From positions 85,881,920-85,945,919 of the forward strand of contig CM042160.1 in assembly GCA_023376005.1 (NCBI GenBank): a stretch of DNA of 64,000 nt, written 5' to 3'. Position 1 is the stretch's first letter. Each line of letters opens with the position of its first letter. The translations under genes and the position numbers were made by a program. This DNA comes from Doryteuthis pealeii. Taxonomy: Eukaryota; Mollusca; Cephalopoda; Myopsida; Loliginidae. This document shows positions 1-10,212 of this stretch, piece by piece. Under the pieces are notes generated by a model. It saw nothing but the letters and a program-made list of their open reading frames with translations, ran no database searches and was not told the DNA's origin.

Positions 1-489
1 TTGGCATAAAATAATCCGACAAGGGTTGACATTCTATAAAATCCAACCAACCAACCAACCAAAAAAACAACCTTACATTACTATATTACACATTCAATAA
101 TATTTTTATTAAGTACCTTTTATTGCCCAATTAAGTTTCAATTGAAAATGAACACCACATTCGTTGGAAAAATTGACAGGAAAATATGATTTATAAACTT
201 TTAATAAAATTCCTTCTTGATTACAGACTGGTTATATCCTTTTTATAATGATGACACTGGCTTCAACCAGTCAGGGCCGTTCAAAACTTTTAAAACTGAG
301 TCATAGTATGAGGTATGTAAAAAGAGATCTAATCAGGGCATGACATTATTTTTAAATTGTGGAATTATCAAATACACAAAAGGATAAAATAGATATCAGG
401 TGGTTGAACAAAGAAGTGAGAAAGATTCAACATAGAAAAAGAATTTTAGTTTAAAAGTTTTTTCAAGGATATCAGACAATGCAATTTAG

Positions 490-850
490 ACACTACCAAC
501 AAGGTTGGTTGGTTGGTTGGTTGGTTATGGCATGTCAACCCTTGTTGAGTTATTTTATACCAAAAACATTTTGTTCTATTCTTAGTATTCAAATTTTTTA
601 AAACTAATTTAAAAAAAAAAAACACAATGGCATGGTTTCATGCCAAAACAAAAGAGGAATTTAAGATTTTATGGCATGTCAACCCTTGTTGGGTTATTTT
701 ATACCAAAAAAACATTTTTGTTCTATTCTTAGTATTCAAATTTTTTAAAACTAATTTAAAAAAAAAACACAATGGCATGGTTTCATGCCAAAACAAAAGA
801 GGAATTTAAGATTTTATGGCATGTCAACCCTTGTTGGGTTATTTTATGCC
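490..850 (+). repeat. Tandem hairpin-tail units with (GGTT)n, 3 units
   Basis: A (GGTT)n run is followed by three units of about 145 bp. Each carries GGCATGTCAACCC, TTGTT and GGGTTATTTTATNCC, which fold into a stem (GGCAT with ATGCC, AACCC with GGGTT). This is the 3' tail of an abundant retroposon family read from its complementary strand. Confidence 0.75.
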
Positions 851-1136
851 AAAGATGTTTGAGAGGTTAATGTGTGCTCTGGTGGTTGTTGCCCATACTA
901 TAAATGGAAATACAGTAGTCTGTCTAGATTTTCATTAGAAAATTTATAACTTTGGTTTCTGACTAGGAAAATTTCAGCTGAATTTTTCATCATAACAGAG
1001 GTCCATAATGATATTGGTTCTTCTATTCAGGAAGAAGTGTAAGTGTTATGTTGGATACTCCTCTTTGCCACTTCATCTTCACTTCAGACTGGGGTTTGAT
1101 TCTTCTTGCTGTTCCATTTTCTTTGCTGAAACCTCC

Positions 1137-1755
1137 TGTAGCAAGATGGGGATTATCCTGAGTTTTGCGAGAATTACTATTAGAAAAGAGAGGAAGAAGA
1201 AATGAGAGATAGTAAAGGTTTAAAAAAAAAAGTGATGAGCACAAAACGGTTGTCGTGAGTTTGACCGGGGCATGACCCCCCCGAATGGAGAATTGAATGT
1301 CAACCGGAAGATTCGGGTGTTGACCGGAACCGGAAGTCACGTGGTGACGTGGAACGACGAAGAAAAATACCGGCCTCTTTTTGCTTTCGGACGCGTGGGG
1401 TACGGGCGGGACCTCTGGTCCCAGTTGTGGGATCACAGTAATTTAACAGTGTCCTCTCTCTCTTTCTCTCTGCCTTTCCTCCTCTCTAGCACAGCCCACG
1501 AGACTAGCCCTGGAAATAAAAGCTAAGCAGCTTGTGACGATATATTTCTCACGTGGTACTTTTTTTATCGACAAGCTGACCACCACGTGCCAAACACCAT
1601 TTTAGTGCTGTGAATTTGGAGGCACGTTGACAAGAACCGCTGTACAACATATATTGATATTAGAACGTTACGTATATCGCTTTTGATACTGTGACAATAT
1701 ACCACCACATTACATATATCCATTTTGGTGCTGTGAAGAGACCCGCCACATTATA
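1137..1755 (+). mobile_element. LTR-like insertion (solo LTR) with 4-bp target duplication
   Basis: The element starts TGTAGCAAG and ends TTATA (TTACA in its sister copy), so it shows the TG...CA pattern with short inverted ends. It is flanked by CTCC at 1133-1136 and 1756-1759. The paralogous duplication gives the empty site, where a single CTCC sits between the same flanks. An AATAAA polyadenylation-like signal lies near 1515. It is GC-richer than its surroundings. No internal retroelement genes are present. Confidence 0.75.
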
Positions 1756-1759
1756 CTCC

Positions 1760-3415
1760 CCATGATGCACCATACACCAGAATATAATTAAAAACTACAA
1801 ATGTACATAATTTACCGATGAGAACAGACATGAAATTGCATACCTCAAAGATACACATCCTTTTGGTATATTATTCTACCAGAACGCCAACCCCTCAGTC
1901 TCTCTCTTCTTTTTCTCAGTGTCTCCTTAGTTTTTTTTCTGTGGCTGGGGTCAGATTAATAGTCCACCTCTCCATTTGGTAATCTGCAATCGATCTTCTA
2001 TTCGTTAATAAACTCGGTTTGATACATGTCTATATTTTCAGATGAAAAGAAGCATCACACGTTTGTTTGGCTATCCATCTACATATTTTTATCCATCCAT
2101 CCCCACCGTCCCTCCGTCCCATCATTGAAATGGATTACGAGACTTAGAGAAGAAAATGTAAGCTAACCCAAGAAACTGATAGTCACCAAGAAACATGGAT
2201 CAATTTGTTTTATACTGGACCCGTCAAGGAACACGGACACTTGCATTTATAAAAATATAAAATTATATCTTTATTTTATTTATATTCTTTACTTTACAAG
2301 ATTATATCTTTATTTTCTCGGTTGTGTGCAGACTGAGAGTCGTTAGCAGGGGTTACACATACATGGAGCCTTTGGGAGTTCTCTGCAAGCGATCTCAAAC
2401 CTGATCTCCATCTCTAAATTGATTTCTACGGGTTTTTTTTATTATAGTCCAACTCATGGTGTCACGCCTCTTTAATCGTGATATCTACACAGTTTTTCTA
2501 TAGACACACCTTTCGTCCATGCAGCCTGTTTTCATTGGTTATCGGCTATGCCTACAGATTTTCTGTGCCTACACAGTGTCAAATGTACACCTACGTTTCT
2601 GGGTGCAAAAGGTCAGTTCAATGTCATATCTTTTTGTTTCCAGGCCCACACTTGACACCCACGCACTTCCTGCATGCAGCCCGGGCTCCAGGTGCAAACC
2701 GATTGACCATGCAATATATTACAAATTAAGGTTCTACAAGATTAGTTTCTCCTGGATGGATAATATACATATTGGATTATATTGCTATTATAAGGTGTGC
2801 TGGAGGTTACAACTTAAATTCATAGAGTCTTCATGGCTACATGGATTCAATCGGCCAATCAACACGCTTGAATACGTGGTTGGTTAACTATTTAAAGGCC
2901 TTCATAGAAAGGTGTTCAGTTGCTCATGCTTAACATGGATGAACAGACCAACAACCAAGTATTCTACTTAACACTGAAAAACACAAGAATCATAGGATTT
3001 CACCCAGAATGGATCAAACTTAAGGCCATAAGGGATCTCCACTGTAAAGTGCTCTCACCTGCAGCCTAAAAATTGCCACAAGAATTTTAACAATAGAAAG
3101 GATGATTAATAAAAACACAATAACAAAATAATTAACAACCACACAGATGATAAGAATAATAAAATAATAGACAGAAAATTGTAATTGCTGAAACCCTGAA
3201 ATATGCCCCATAAAAGGAAAATGTTTGACCAAAGGTGTAGTTTACCTTGCATTGGTAACATCTGCGCAAAAGTACTAAATATTATGTGGGTTGTACAAAC
3301 TTAGAATTTAAAACTAGATTTGTAAGTCACAAGTACTCGTTTTCAAATATATTACAACACTAGGTAGCTATGTTTGTGACTTAAAGAATCAAAATTTAGC
3401 ACCTATTATTAAATA

Positions 3416-3418
<3 letters not shown>
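1760..3418. other. Non-coding duplicated sequence, nothing recognised
   Basis: This single-copy-looking stretch is shared with 21115-23100. It contains CT-rich and AT-rich DNA and short open frames without family resemblance. I see no conserved protein, no tRNA and no convincing splice pattern. Confidence 0.5.
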
Positions 3419-3469
<51 letters not shown>

Positions 3470-3569
3470 CCCATCTATGTTGCTCGTGATGAAGACCAGT
3501 TTATCGATTTGGTTGAAACAGATTTTTGTCAGCAATTGCATAACATCATTTGTTTTTTCAAATGTTAAA

Positions 3570-3628
<59 letters not shown>

Positions 3629-3900
3629 CTTTCAAAGAAAAAAAACTTAATACATTCTGGTTGAAATGTCTGTCTATTAATTTAATTTTAAAATTTAATT
3701 GTTTCTTTCTTTAAAAGTTAAATATTGCTCTGTATATAATTAATTTATTAGTCATTATATATTGAGCTCTCTTAGGGATTCATAAAAATCCTTGTATGAG
3801 TCTATAAGCTTGCACTTACAAGAGCATACAGTATGGATGTACAATAGGATTTTGATGATCCCAAATAGAATCATCCCTTACTTACCAGTCATTTGGATTT

Positions 3901-3966
<66 letters not shown>
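3419..3966. repeat. (TA)n and (CA)n microsatellites
   Basis: Perfect TA runs occupy about 3419-3468 and 3574-3627. A compound (CA)n(TA)n run lies at about 3905-3966. The paralogue at 23103-23138 has only one short TA run, so this locus is length-variable. Confidence 0.95.
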
Positions 3967-3970
<4 letters not shown>

Positions 3971-4034
3971 GGAAATCTTTAAAAAATCAAATATCAAATA
4001 TACAAAACAAGTTGTGGAATGATTTGTGTATTGT

Positions 4035-4560
4035 GATTGTTAACTAGTTAGGTTAATAATTTTTTGTTTGTGACTTTGATTCTCACTGGGTGTCTCATAC
4101 TTCTGGCCTTGTACCACAACTAGTCTAAGCTTAGTAAATAACTATATGAGGATATGAGCACCTCACATGGTGTAATGGTTGGCAAGTTAGATTAGCAGAT
4201 CATTGTTTGTGAGTATGATTCTCACTGGGTGCTCAATATTTCTGGCCTTGTACCACAACTAAGTTAAGCTTAATAAATAACTATATGAGGATATGTGCAC
4301 TTCATGTGGCATAATGGTTGGCAAGCTAGAATAACAAACCATTGTTAGTGAGTTTGATTCTCACTGGGTGCTCAATACTTTTGACCATGTACCACAACTA
4401 GTCTAAGCTTAGTAAATAACTATATGAGCATATGGGCACCATGTGGTGTAATGGTTGACAAGCTAGATCAGCAGACCATTGTTTGTGAGTATGATTCTCA
4501 CTGGGTGCTCAATACTTCTTGACCTTGCGCCAAACTTAGCTAATTTTAGTGAATAACTAC
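4035..4560 (+). repeat. tRNA-like tandem array, 139-bp period, 3 units
   Basis: Units begin at 4156, 4295 and 4434, exactly 139 bp apart. Each has an A-box-like TGGTGTAATGG, a B-box-like TATGATTCTCAC, a T-arm GTGAG/CTCAC around a 7-nt loop, and acceptor pairing between GGGCACC and GGTGCTC. The anticodon arm does not fold well, so these are tRNA-derived repeats rather than working tRNA genes. Confidence 0.8.
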
Positions 4561-5059
4561 TGCTGTACTAAGATATAGATTTAAAACCAAAATGGGCACA
4601 TTTTCAGAATACCTTTCATATTCCATGGCCGCAGCAAACAGAACACTTCATATGCTTGTAAAATCCAGGTATAAATAGACACAGAGGCGATCAGCCAAGC
4701 AACCAGGCACGTGTCATTTTTAGTTGACTATTGATAATTTTTTTTGCCGCAGACACGTTGGCTGCGATGCATAACCAGCAGGTGGTATATCCACAGACTT
4801 ACATACCTCCAGGACAGTCAAACAGTTTTAACAATTGTTGAAAAAAGATAAGTAAAAACACAAGACCCCCCCCCCCCCAAAGTAGAAAATCACACAGTGT
4901 CTAATCTTTTTCGCAAGACTCTCAGGAAAGATGGTATTAGTATTGGTTACACTTCACTGTGTTGGCTGTCGTTCTATTGTTGGGTCCCACACACATGCCA
5001 AATATTCCTAGATTTGGGACACGCGCTATCAATATCAAGGCTTACCACAAGGTTTTCAG

Positions 5060-5280
5060 TGGATGAAACAGTATGCTATCTGGTTGGTTGGCTGGTTGGT
5101 TGGATTTTAAGGCATGTCAACCCTTGTTGGGTTATTTTATGCTAAAGACATTTTGTTTGATTCATTCTTGTTGGGTATTCAATTTTTTGATGCAAGAGTA
5201 TGCTATCTGGTTGGTTGGCTGGTTGGTTGGTTGGATTTTAAGGCATGTCAAACCTTGTTGGGTTATTTTATGTCAAAAAC
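5060..5280 (+). repeat. Hairpin-tail tandem units with GGTTGGCTGG, 2 units
   Basis: Two units of about 127 bp each carry a GGTTGG-rich run followed by GGCATGTCAAACC/CCC and GGGTTATTTTATG. They are the retroposon-tail hairpin described at 24690-25515, where the array has seven units. Confidence 0.8.
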
Positions 5281-5383
5281 AAACTGAATTGTCCAATTGG
5301 ACATGTAGTGGATATAAGCATTGAATTAATACAGTTATAAGTGACAGGTTCAATCCTGATAAAGAGCAACATTAACATAATTA

Positions 5384-5615
5384 TTACAGCTTCAAATGTA
5401 TCCATTCATGGTTAACAGAATGAGAACAGTCTACTGTTAGGTTCAAAGTTCCATGAAGGCTCCCAATTATAACATGAGGAAGAATAGTTGGATTCATACC
5501 TTTCCCAAGGGTATTAGTGGTATGTGAAATGCAAATAGACTCTTCCAGGATTTGAACTCGTCCTGCCAAGTCCATTTCCTACAATGGTAACCAATACACC
5601 CTGCACCTACAAGGG
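5384..5615 (-). mobile_element. tRNA-derived SINE fragment (family B)
   Basis: On the minus strand this matches the body of the SINE at 62400-62690, with a B-box-like GAGTTCAAATCCTGG region and the motif AAAGGTATGAATCCAA. The tail is replaced by other sequence. It is repeated at 25606-25830 in the second duplication copy. Confidence 0.6.
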
Positions 5616-5639
5616 GATACGGTTGATGTGTATTCTAAG

Positions 5640-6070
5640 CCTTGTCATCAGGGTTGAAAAAAAAAGAAGCTGCTTTTTTTAGGGGGGGGGGGGAGGTTAT
5701 ATATATATATATATATATATAAGTGTATTTTGGCAGCATTTTTTCTTTATACAAGTTTTGTTGAACTGTACAGACAATTCTTGTTGGACAAGTTTTTGGT
5801 TGATCCTTTTCTAATTTTCGGGCCATCTTTTTTGTGTCGAGGTGTAACTGGTGTAACAGTCCACAAAAGGTTTTGATACGAATGCTTTCGGCAATACAGT
5901 TTGCCATCATCAGGTAGGAATTGTTATTACCTCCCACTTCTAATTCCTTGCTACTACTCGTTCTCCTTAAAAACGAGACATGAAACCATACCATCGTTTC
6001 CTACCTGATGATGTTTTGTATTGCCAAAAGCGCTCGTATCGAAACCTTTGGTGGATGTTACACAGTACAA
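5640..6070 (-). pseudogene. Penelope-like element fragment (N-terminal ORF region plus ribozyme)
   Basis: The minus strand encodes a broken reading frame with the PLE-type motifs LHQLHLDTKKMARKLEK and KEKMLPKYT, frameshifted relative to the better copy at 25853-26209. A (TA)n run interrupts it just after LPKYT. A hammerhead-like motif lies within the frame (5877-5916). Confidence 0.6.
5877..5916 (-). ncRNA. Hammerhead ribozyme-like motif in PLE
   Basis: On the minus strand: helix I arm UAC, core CUGAUGA, helix II GGCAA/UUGCC, then GAAA, a very short helix III closing on UUC, and the partner arm GUA. Helix I has only 3 bp and helix III ends in a G-U pair, so activity alone is doubtful. Confidence 0.45.
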
Positions 6071-6083
6071 ATCTCTCTCTTTT

Positions 6084-6183
6084 NNNNNNNNNNNNNNNNN
6101 NNNNNNNNNNNNNNNNNNNNNNNNNNNNNNNNNNNNNNNNNNNNNNNNNNNNNNNNNNNNNNNNNNNNNNNNNNNNNNNNNNN
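6084..6183. other. Assembly gap (100 N)
   Basis: A run of 100 N, the usual placeholder for a gap of unknown size. It falls right at the end of duplication copy 1 and downstream of the visible RPS21 exons. Confidence 0.99.
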
Positions 6184-6608
6184 TTGCCCGGAGATCAACA
6201 AATCTGGTTTACCAGATAAATGTGTCAATGAAAATTATAAGACCATTAAATTTCTATGAATCAAGGAATAAAAGTCTCTTTCCAGTTTTATGCCAGGAAC
6301 ACCTTTTCAAATTATATCAAAATTATTTTGTAAAAGCTTTTGCCACTTAGGAAAAGACAAAAAATACCTATTTTTTGTTAAATTTATTCCCGTGCAATTT
6401 GAAAATTATTTGAAAACCACTACATTGAAAAATGTAATTATTTTATATAAAAGATGAAAAAAATGTACTTAAGAACAAACAGTAAAACTACAATCAAACT
6501 AAGTGGACCCAAAATAAGAGAAACTTAAATTAAAAATACCTTGAAAATTTTTCCTTTCTATGGGAAAAATTTTTTTTTAAATTCTATGGCATATATATGG
6601 GCAGCATT

Positions 6609-6744
6609 AAATGTCAGAGGTGCTTGTCCAGATAAGTTCAAATAAAGTAACCACCTGAAAGTTTATCCTCTATTTTCTCTTCCAAAGATTTGGCCCTGAT
6701 CACAAATTAAAATATATGAACAGGAATTTGACTTACTTTGGAAA
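6609..6744 (-). ncRNA. H/ACA-type snoRNA candidate, family A copy 1
   Basis: The minus-strand transcript folds as two hairpins. The 5' hairpin has lower stem UUCCAAAG/CUUUGGAA and upper stem CCUG, UCAU / GUGA, CAGG. A hinge follows with H-box candidates AGAAAA or AGAGGA. The 3' hairpin closes with AGGUG/CACCU, then ACA three bases from the presumed 3' end (ACAUUU). This copy differs from its sisters mainly by extra AU in the first terminal loop, which is expected for a structured RNA. It lies in the RPS21 gene on the same strand, and snoRNAs often reside in ribosomal-protein introns. The target was not assigned. Confidence 0.65.
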
Positions 6745-7184
6745 TGTTAAAGGAATTGAAATATAATGTACAATATAAATAATTAGAGAGAGAGGGAGAG
6801 AGAAATAAATCTGATATGTAAATTTAAAAAAAATTTTTTTCAGAGGATGTATTTTTTAATATATGATAACATCTTCAGAGTGATTAATAGTATATGTTAA
6901 AATGCTTCACTCAAAAAATATCTTAAAATTATTATTTTTTTAGCATTCTATTATTGTTAACAGCATCCCATTTCCAAAATATACTGTCAGATTTCTTTTC
7001 TTTTTTCAATAAAAAAAAAAAAAAACAATGCAACAAGAATTATCAATAAAAATTTAAAATAAATAAATAAATTAAAAAATAAATAAATAAATAAAAAAAT
7101 CCTCTGAATGTTTTGCAATCATTTTTACACACATGCACACAGCTATAGGGTTCAAGTGAAATTGGAGTGGTGGAAGGTGGAATC

Positions 7185-7318
7185 AAATGTCAGAGGTGCT
7201 TGTCCAGATAAGTTCAAATAGAGTAACCACCTGAAAGTTTATCCTCTATTTTCTCTTCCAAAGATTTGGCCCTGATCACAAATTAAAACATGAACAGGAA
7301 TTTGACTTACTTTGGACA
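7185..7318 (-). ncRNA. H/ACA-type snoRNA candidate, family A copy 2
   Basis: Same two-hairpin plan as 6609-6744, with intact hinge (AGAAAA, AGAGGA) and terminal ACAUUU. The outermost pair of the 5' lower stem is lost (GUCCAAAG against CUUUGGAA). One base change falls in the 3' hairpin pocket (UACUCUAU). Confidence 0.65.
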
Positions 7319-8008
7319 TTTTAAAGGAATTGAAATATTTTCTTAATGTTTTTATAGAAAGGGTTTAATTGGAAAGTAGAAAACAGTTCAAAGCCATCAA
7401 TTTTAAAGTACAAAAATGCTATAAACAAGTTACAAAGTTTTATAAACACTAGCTTTTATTTATGTAATCACATAAGTCCCTTTTTTTTTTTTGTTTAAAT
7501 AATAACCTTTCTGGGTTATTTAATGCCAAAAGCCATCCTGGAAGAATAGTAGTGGTACTATTTAACGCATGGCTGTTTTTTGGGGGTTGTTTTTTTTGGT
7601 CTATTTCAATTTTAGGCTGTTGATATCATTTTTTTATTTAAGCTACAGATAAATCAAAACTAATGTTGAAATGATCTATTTTAAACTCTTAAAAGATAAA
7701 GAATCTTTTTTCTTCTATTCATTCATAAAATCAGATCAAAATCCAGTTTAACCAAATAGAACAAAGTGTTTAGAAAGTTCTGGGAAATTTAATATTTAGT
7801 CAAATCAAATCTTGGGCTAATTAATTAAATTAAATAATTAAGAAAAAAAGAAAAATGAAAGAATCCAGTATGTGTTGTTATTAAATGAATGAAAATGAAA
7901 TTTGTATATGATGGAAAATTGTTAAAAAACAATATTAGAAGTAATAAAAAAAGGGGAGTAACCAAACTTTTGAGTTGATAAAAAAATAAAATAAAATCTT
8001 TATCAAAA

Positions 8009-8142
8009 GAATGTAGGAAATCAGTCAAGTTTTTTTTTTAATTAAGAAATAAAAAAACATCAAGACTTATCCAGATTTTATCTACCAAAGCTTTGACTCC
8101 ACAAACAGGTTTTGAATTGTAAGTGGCAACACTCTTTGGGGG
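8009..8142 (-). ncRNA. H/ACA-type snoRNA candidate, family B copy 1
   Basis: The 5' hairpin is CCAAAG/CUUUGG with upper stem CCAC..ACA / UGU..GUGG, followed by H box AGAUAA. The 3' hairpin is formed by GGA/UCC, GUC/GAC and a U-run/A-run stem, then ACA with three bases after it (ACAUUC). The 5' half is identical to the copy at 9021; the 3' half has diverged while keeping the ability to pair. Confidence 0.6.
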
Positions 8143-8544
8143 ATAAGAATTTTATATAACTTATTGATATAGGTTTGTTTTTGTTTTTTAAATGGGTTTA
8201 ACTTTGAAAAAAAAAAAAAAAATTCACTACCTCTACAGGATTGATAGAAAATATTAAGTAGACAAAAACAATGCGGCTTATATAGTTGGTAGATAATTCC
8301 AAGAATAGCACAAGTATTAGGAAAGCAATGATTAATTCCTATTTGTTAAGACAACCAAAAGAGACAAAAAGATACAAATAGTTAACAAGTGATATTCTCA
8401 CATGTGATGTTTACTTGCTAATGATGATAATACATTGTCATAATGATCAGCTGAATGTCAAACTTGACCAAATCATTGGATTTTTTTTTTTTTTTAAACC
8501 TTAGATCTAATCTACGTGATATAAAAAAAAAAATTCTGTTGGAG

Positions 8545-8720
8545 ACTCAGTCGTAGAGTGTCCAACTAAGAACCACAAGGTTCCTAGTTTGATACCGCCA
8601 TTCGCCAACTCAGCGTATGAGTAGCCAGTAAAAGTAAGGAGCTGATGGTAGGTGTGGCACTCCACCCAGACGCAAAAACAATCTCCTTGGTTTATTATTG
8701 ATTTTAGGCCACCTCAACAA
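8545..8720 (+). mobile_element. tRNA-derived SINE, family A (tRNA-Lys-like head), short copy
   Basis: The head reads like a degraded tRNA A-box, then CACAAGGTTCCTAG, GTATGAGTAGC and GCTGATGGTAGGTGTGGC, all shared with the longer copies. It is truncated near 8720. Confidence 0.7.
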
Positions 8721-8802
8721 CATATCCAGAGATAATACAATGAAGAGTGGCATAAGCTTACTATTCAGATTCAAGTTAAATATATCTACAATTATCAAAA
8801 AT

Positions 8803-9018
8803 TATAGCTCAGTCGGTAGAGCACTTGCCTAGGAATCACAAGGTTCCTGGCTCAATAGCAGCCCTTGTACACTCGGTGTATGAGTAGCACAGGGATCTAT
8901 GCGGTAAAGTGAGGAGCTGATGGTAGGTGTGGCACACCACCTTAGATGCAAAAACCATCTCCTTGGTCTAGCGCTAATGAAAAGGAGATATACTCCCTCG
9001 CTGATTCAGACTTTATAA
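8803..9018 (+). mobile_element. tRNA-derived SINE, family A (tRNA-Lys-like head)
   Basis: It starts TAGCTCAGTCGGTAGAGCA, a near-perfect tRNA A-box region, followed by a degraded B box (GGTTCCTGGCTCAA) and a shared body ending CTCCCTCGCTGATTCAGAC. It resembles the tRNA-Lys SINEs known from squid and octopus. It sits directly before snoRNA-like unit B2. Confidence 0.85.
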
Positions 9019-9020
9019 TA

Positions 9021-9152
9021 AAATGTAGGATATTTGTACTTGAGGATTATTTAAAAGAAAAATAATCCACCAAGACTTATCCAGATTTTATCTACCAAAG
9101 CTTTGACTCCACAAACAGGTTTTGAATTGTAAGTGGCAACACTCTTTGGATA
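9021..9152 (-). ncRNA. H/ACA-type snoRNA candidate, family B copy 2 (best fold)
   Basis: The 5' hairpin is CCAAAG/CUUUGG with upper stem CCAC..ACA / UGU..GUGG, then H box AGAUAA. The 3' hairpin has lower stem GGAUA/UAUCC, an internal pocket, CUUG/CAAG and a 9-bp stem GGAUUAUUU/AAAUAAUCC. ACA follows one base after the lower stem, with UUU after it. This is a textbook H/ACA architecture of about 130 nt on the strand of the host gene RPS21. The rRNA or snRNA target was not assigned. Confidence 0.72.
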
Positions 9153-9747
9153 TTCATGAAATAATGTAGTTTGTTCTTTTCAAAATAATGTCACATTTGT
9201 CTGAGAAAATCTATTTGTCTATGTTGGTTATCTTCAGAAATACACTTAAGATCATTAAAAAAAATTTTTTTTAATCAAATAAACAATGCAGCATATCTTT
9301 TGAATCTGAAAATGTTTTAATTCCAAATATTAGCAATTAATATTAATAAAAATGAAGTTATCAAAAGAATTATTTTTGAAGAAGGCCCAAGAGCACATCG
9401 GCCACAATGTGTATATAAACAATGATTAGGACAATTAAAAAAAAATTTTTTTTTAATATTGTTAAATCAATAAAAACTACTTGTTTTAAATCATTAGGAA
9501 AACATCAATACTTTTATATAGCACATTATTTTAACATTTTACTCAATTAACTGTGAGAGAATTGTATTTAATGAGAGGAAGATTGTTTTATAAGTAAAAA
9601 GATGAAAAAAATACCTCCAATCTTACACAGAAAAAAATTGAATAAACATAATAGGTAACTAAATATAGAAAGTTTTAGATTAATTCTTATAAAATATACA
9701 AAGTAAAAAGTACCAACATATCCTATAATAATACAAAATAGTAATCA

Positions 9748-9884
9748 AATGGTCAGAGGTGCTGTCCAGATAAGTTCAAATAAAGTAACCACCTGAAAGT
9801 TTATCCCTCTATTTTCTCTTCCAAAGATTTGGCCCTGATCACAAATTAAAACCATGAACAGGAATTTGACTTACTTTGGAAATG
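9748..9884 (-). ncRNA. H/ACA-type snoRNA copy, family A copy 3, possibly decayed
   Basis: The 5' hairpin is intact, but three single-base indels have accumulated: one in the hinge, one beside the 3' lower stem and one at the ACA box (now ACCAUU). Loss of ACA suggests a pseudogene. It is the copy nearest RPS21 coding exon 2. Confidence 0.5.
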
Positions 9885-10212
9885 TTAAAGAAATTGGAAT
9901 ATTTTTTAAATGTAAATTATTGTATTTTATAGATTTGGTTCAAATTGGTTAAAATTTTAGCTGGAGAGAAGAAAGAAAAAAAAAACTGTCAAAATGTAAA
10001 GAATGTTTTTTACTTTTAAAATTATTAAGAGTTGATAGAATTTATTTATTTTGGGGGGTGAAAAAAAATGTTGATAGATTGAAGATGTAAATTTTACACA
10101 CTGTAAGAACATTTAATCACTCAAAAGCAGGAAAAAAAACAAACAAAAAACAAAAACATGTAATGTTAAATCTTGATTACATGTGTAGACTTCAATTTTT
10201 ATAACTACTCAC

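Larger units (their letters stand above)
1..6070. repeat. Segmental duplication, copy 1 (direct; partner at 19337-26280)
   Basis: The window opens with the same bases found at 19337, and the two regions stay collinear until about 6070, where they diverge just before the N gap. Shared landmarks are the GGTTGG tail arrays, the 139-bp tRNA-like array, the CCGCAGCAAACAGAAC block (4629 and 24229) and the PLE fragment at the right end. No convincing host gene lies inside. The left end is cut by the window edge. It could be a true duplication or an assembly artefact. Confidence 0.9.
6184..10212 (-). other. Presumed RPS21 intron / 3' region
   Basis: This AT-rich sequence lies downstream of the last RPS21 exon found. 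It holds five snoRNA-like units on the RPS21 strand, two tRNA-derived SINEs and poly-A/T tracts. I searched by eye for codons of the RPS21 C-terminal exon (KTYA..CG and RRMGESDDS) and did not find them. Confidence 0.55.

Noticed and set aside
1272..1526. 84-codon open frame and its inverse-strand counterpart at 20752-20973 with similar translation
   Set aside because: Both lie wholly within the LTR-like insertion. The similarity reflects the shared repeat, and no protein family is recognisable.
4156..4560. Functional tRNA genes
   Set aside because: Acceptor and T arms pair, but the anticodon arm does not, and spacing is that of a 139-bp satellite.
5073..5324. Open frames with repeated GWLVGWLD-like protein in the GGTTGG arrays
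   Set aside because: They are translations of the tandem hairpin-tail repeat and exist in several frames, as expected for repeats of that period.
8064..9150. The 80-bp direct repeats as duplicated coding exons
   Set aside because: No frame is consistent in both, and the units fold as H/ACA hairpins with H and ACA boxes in the right places.
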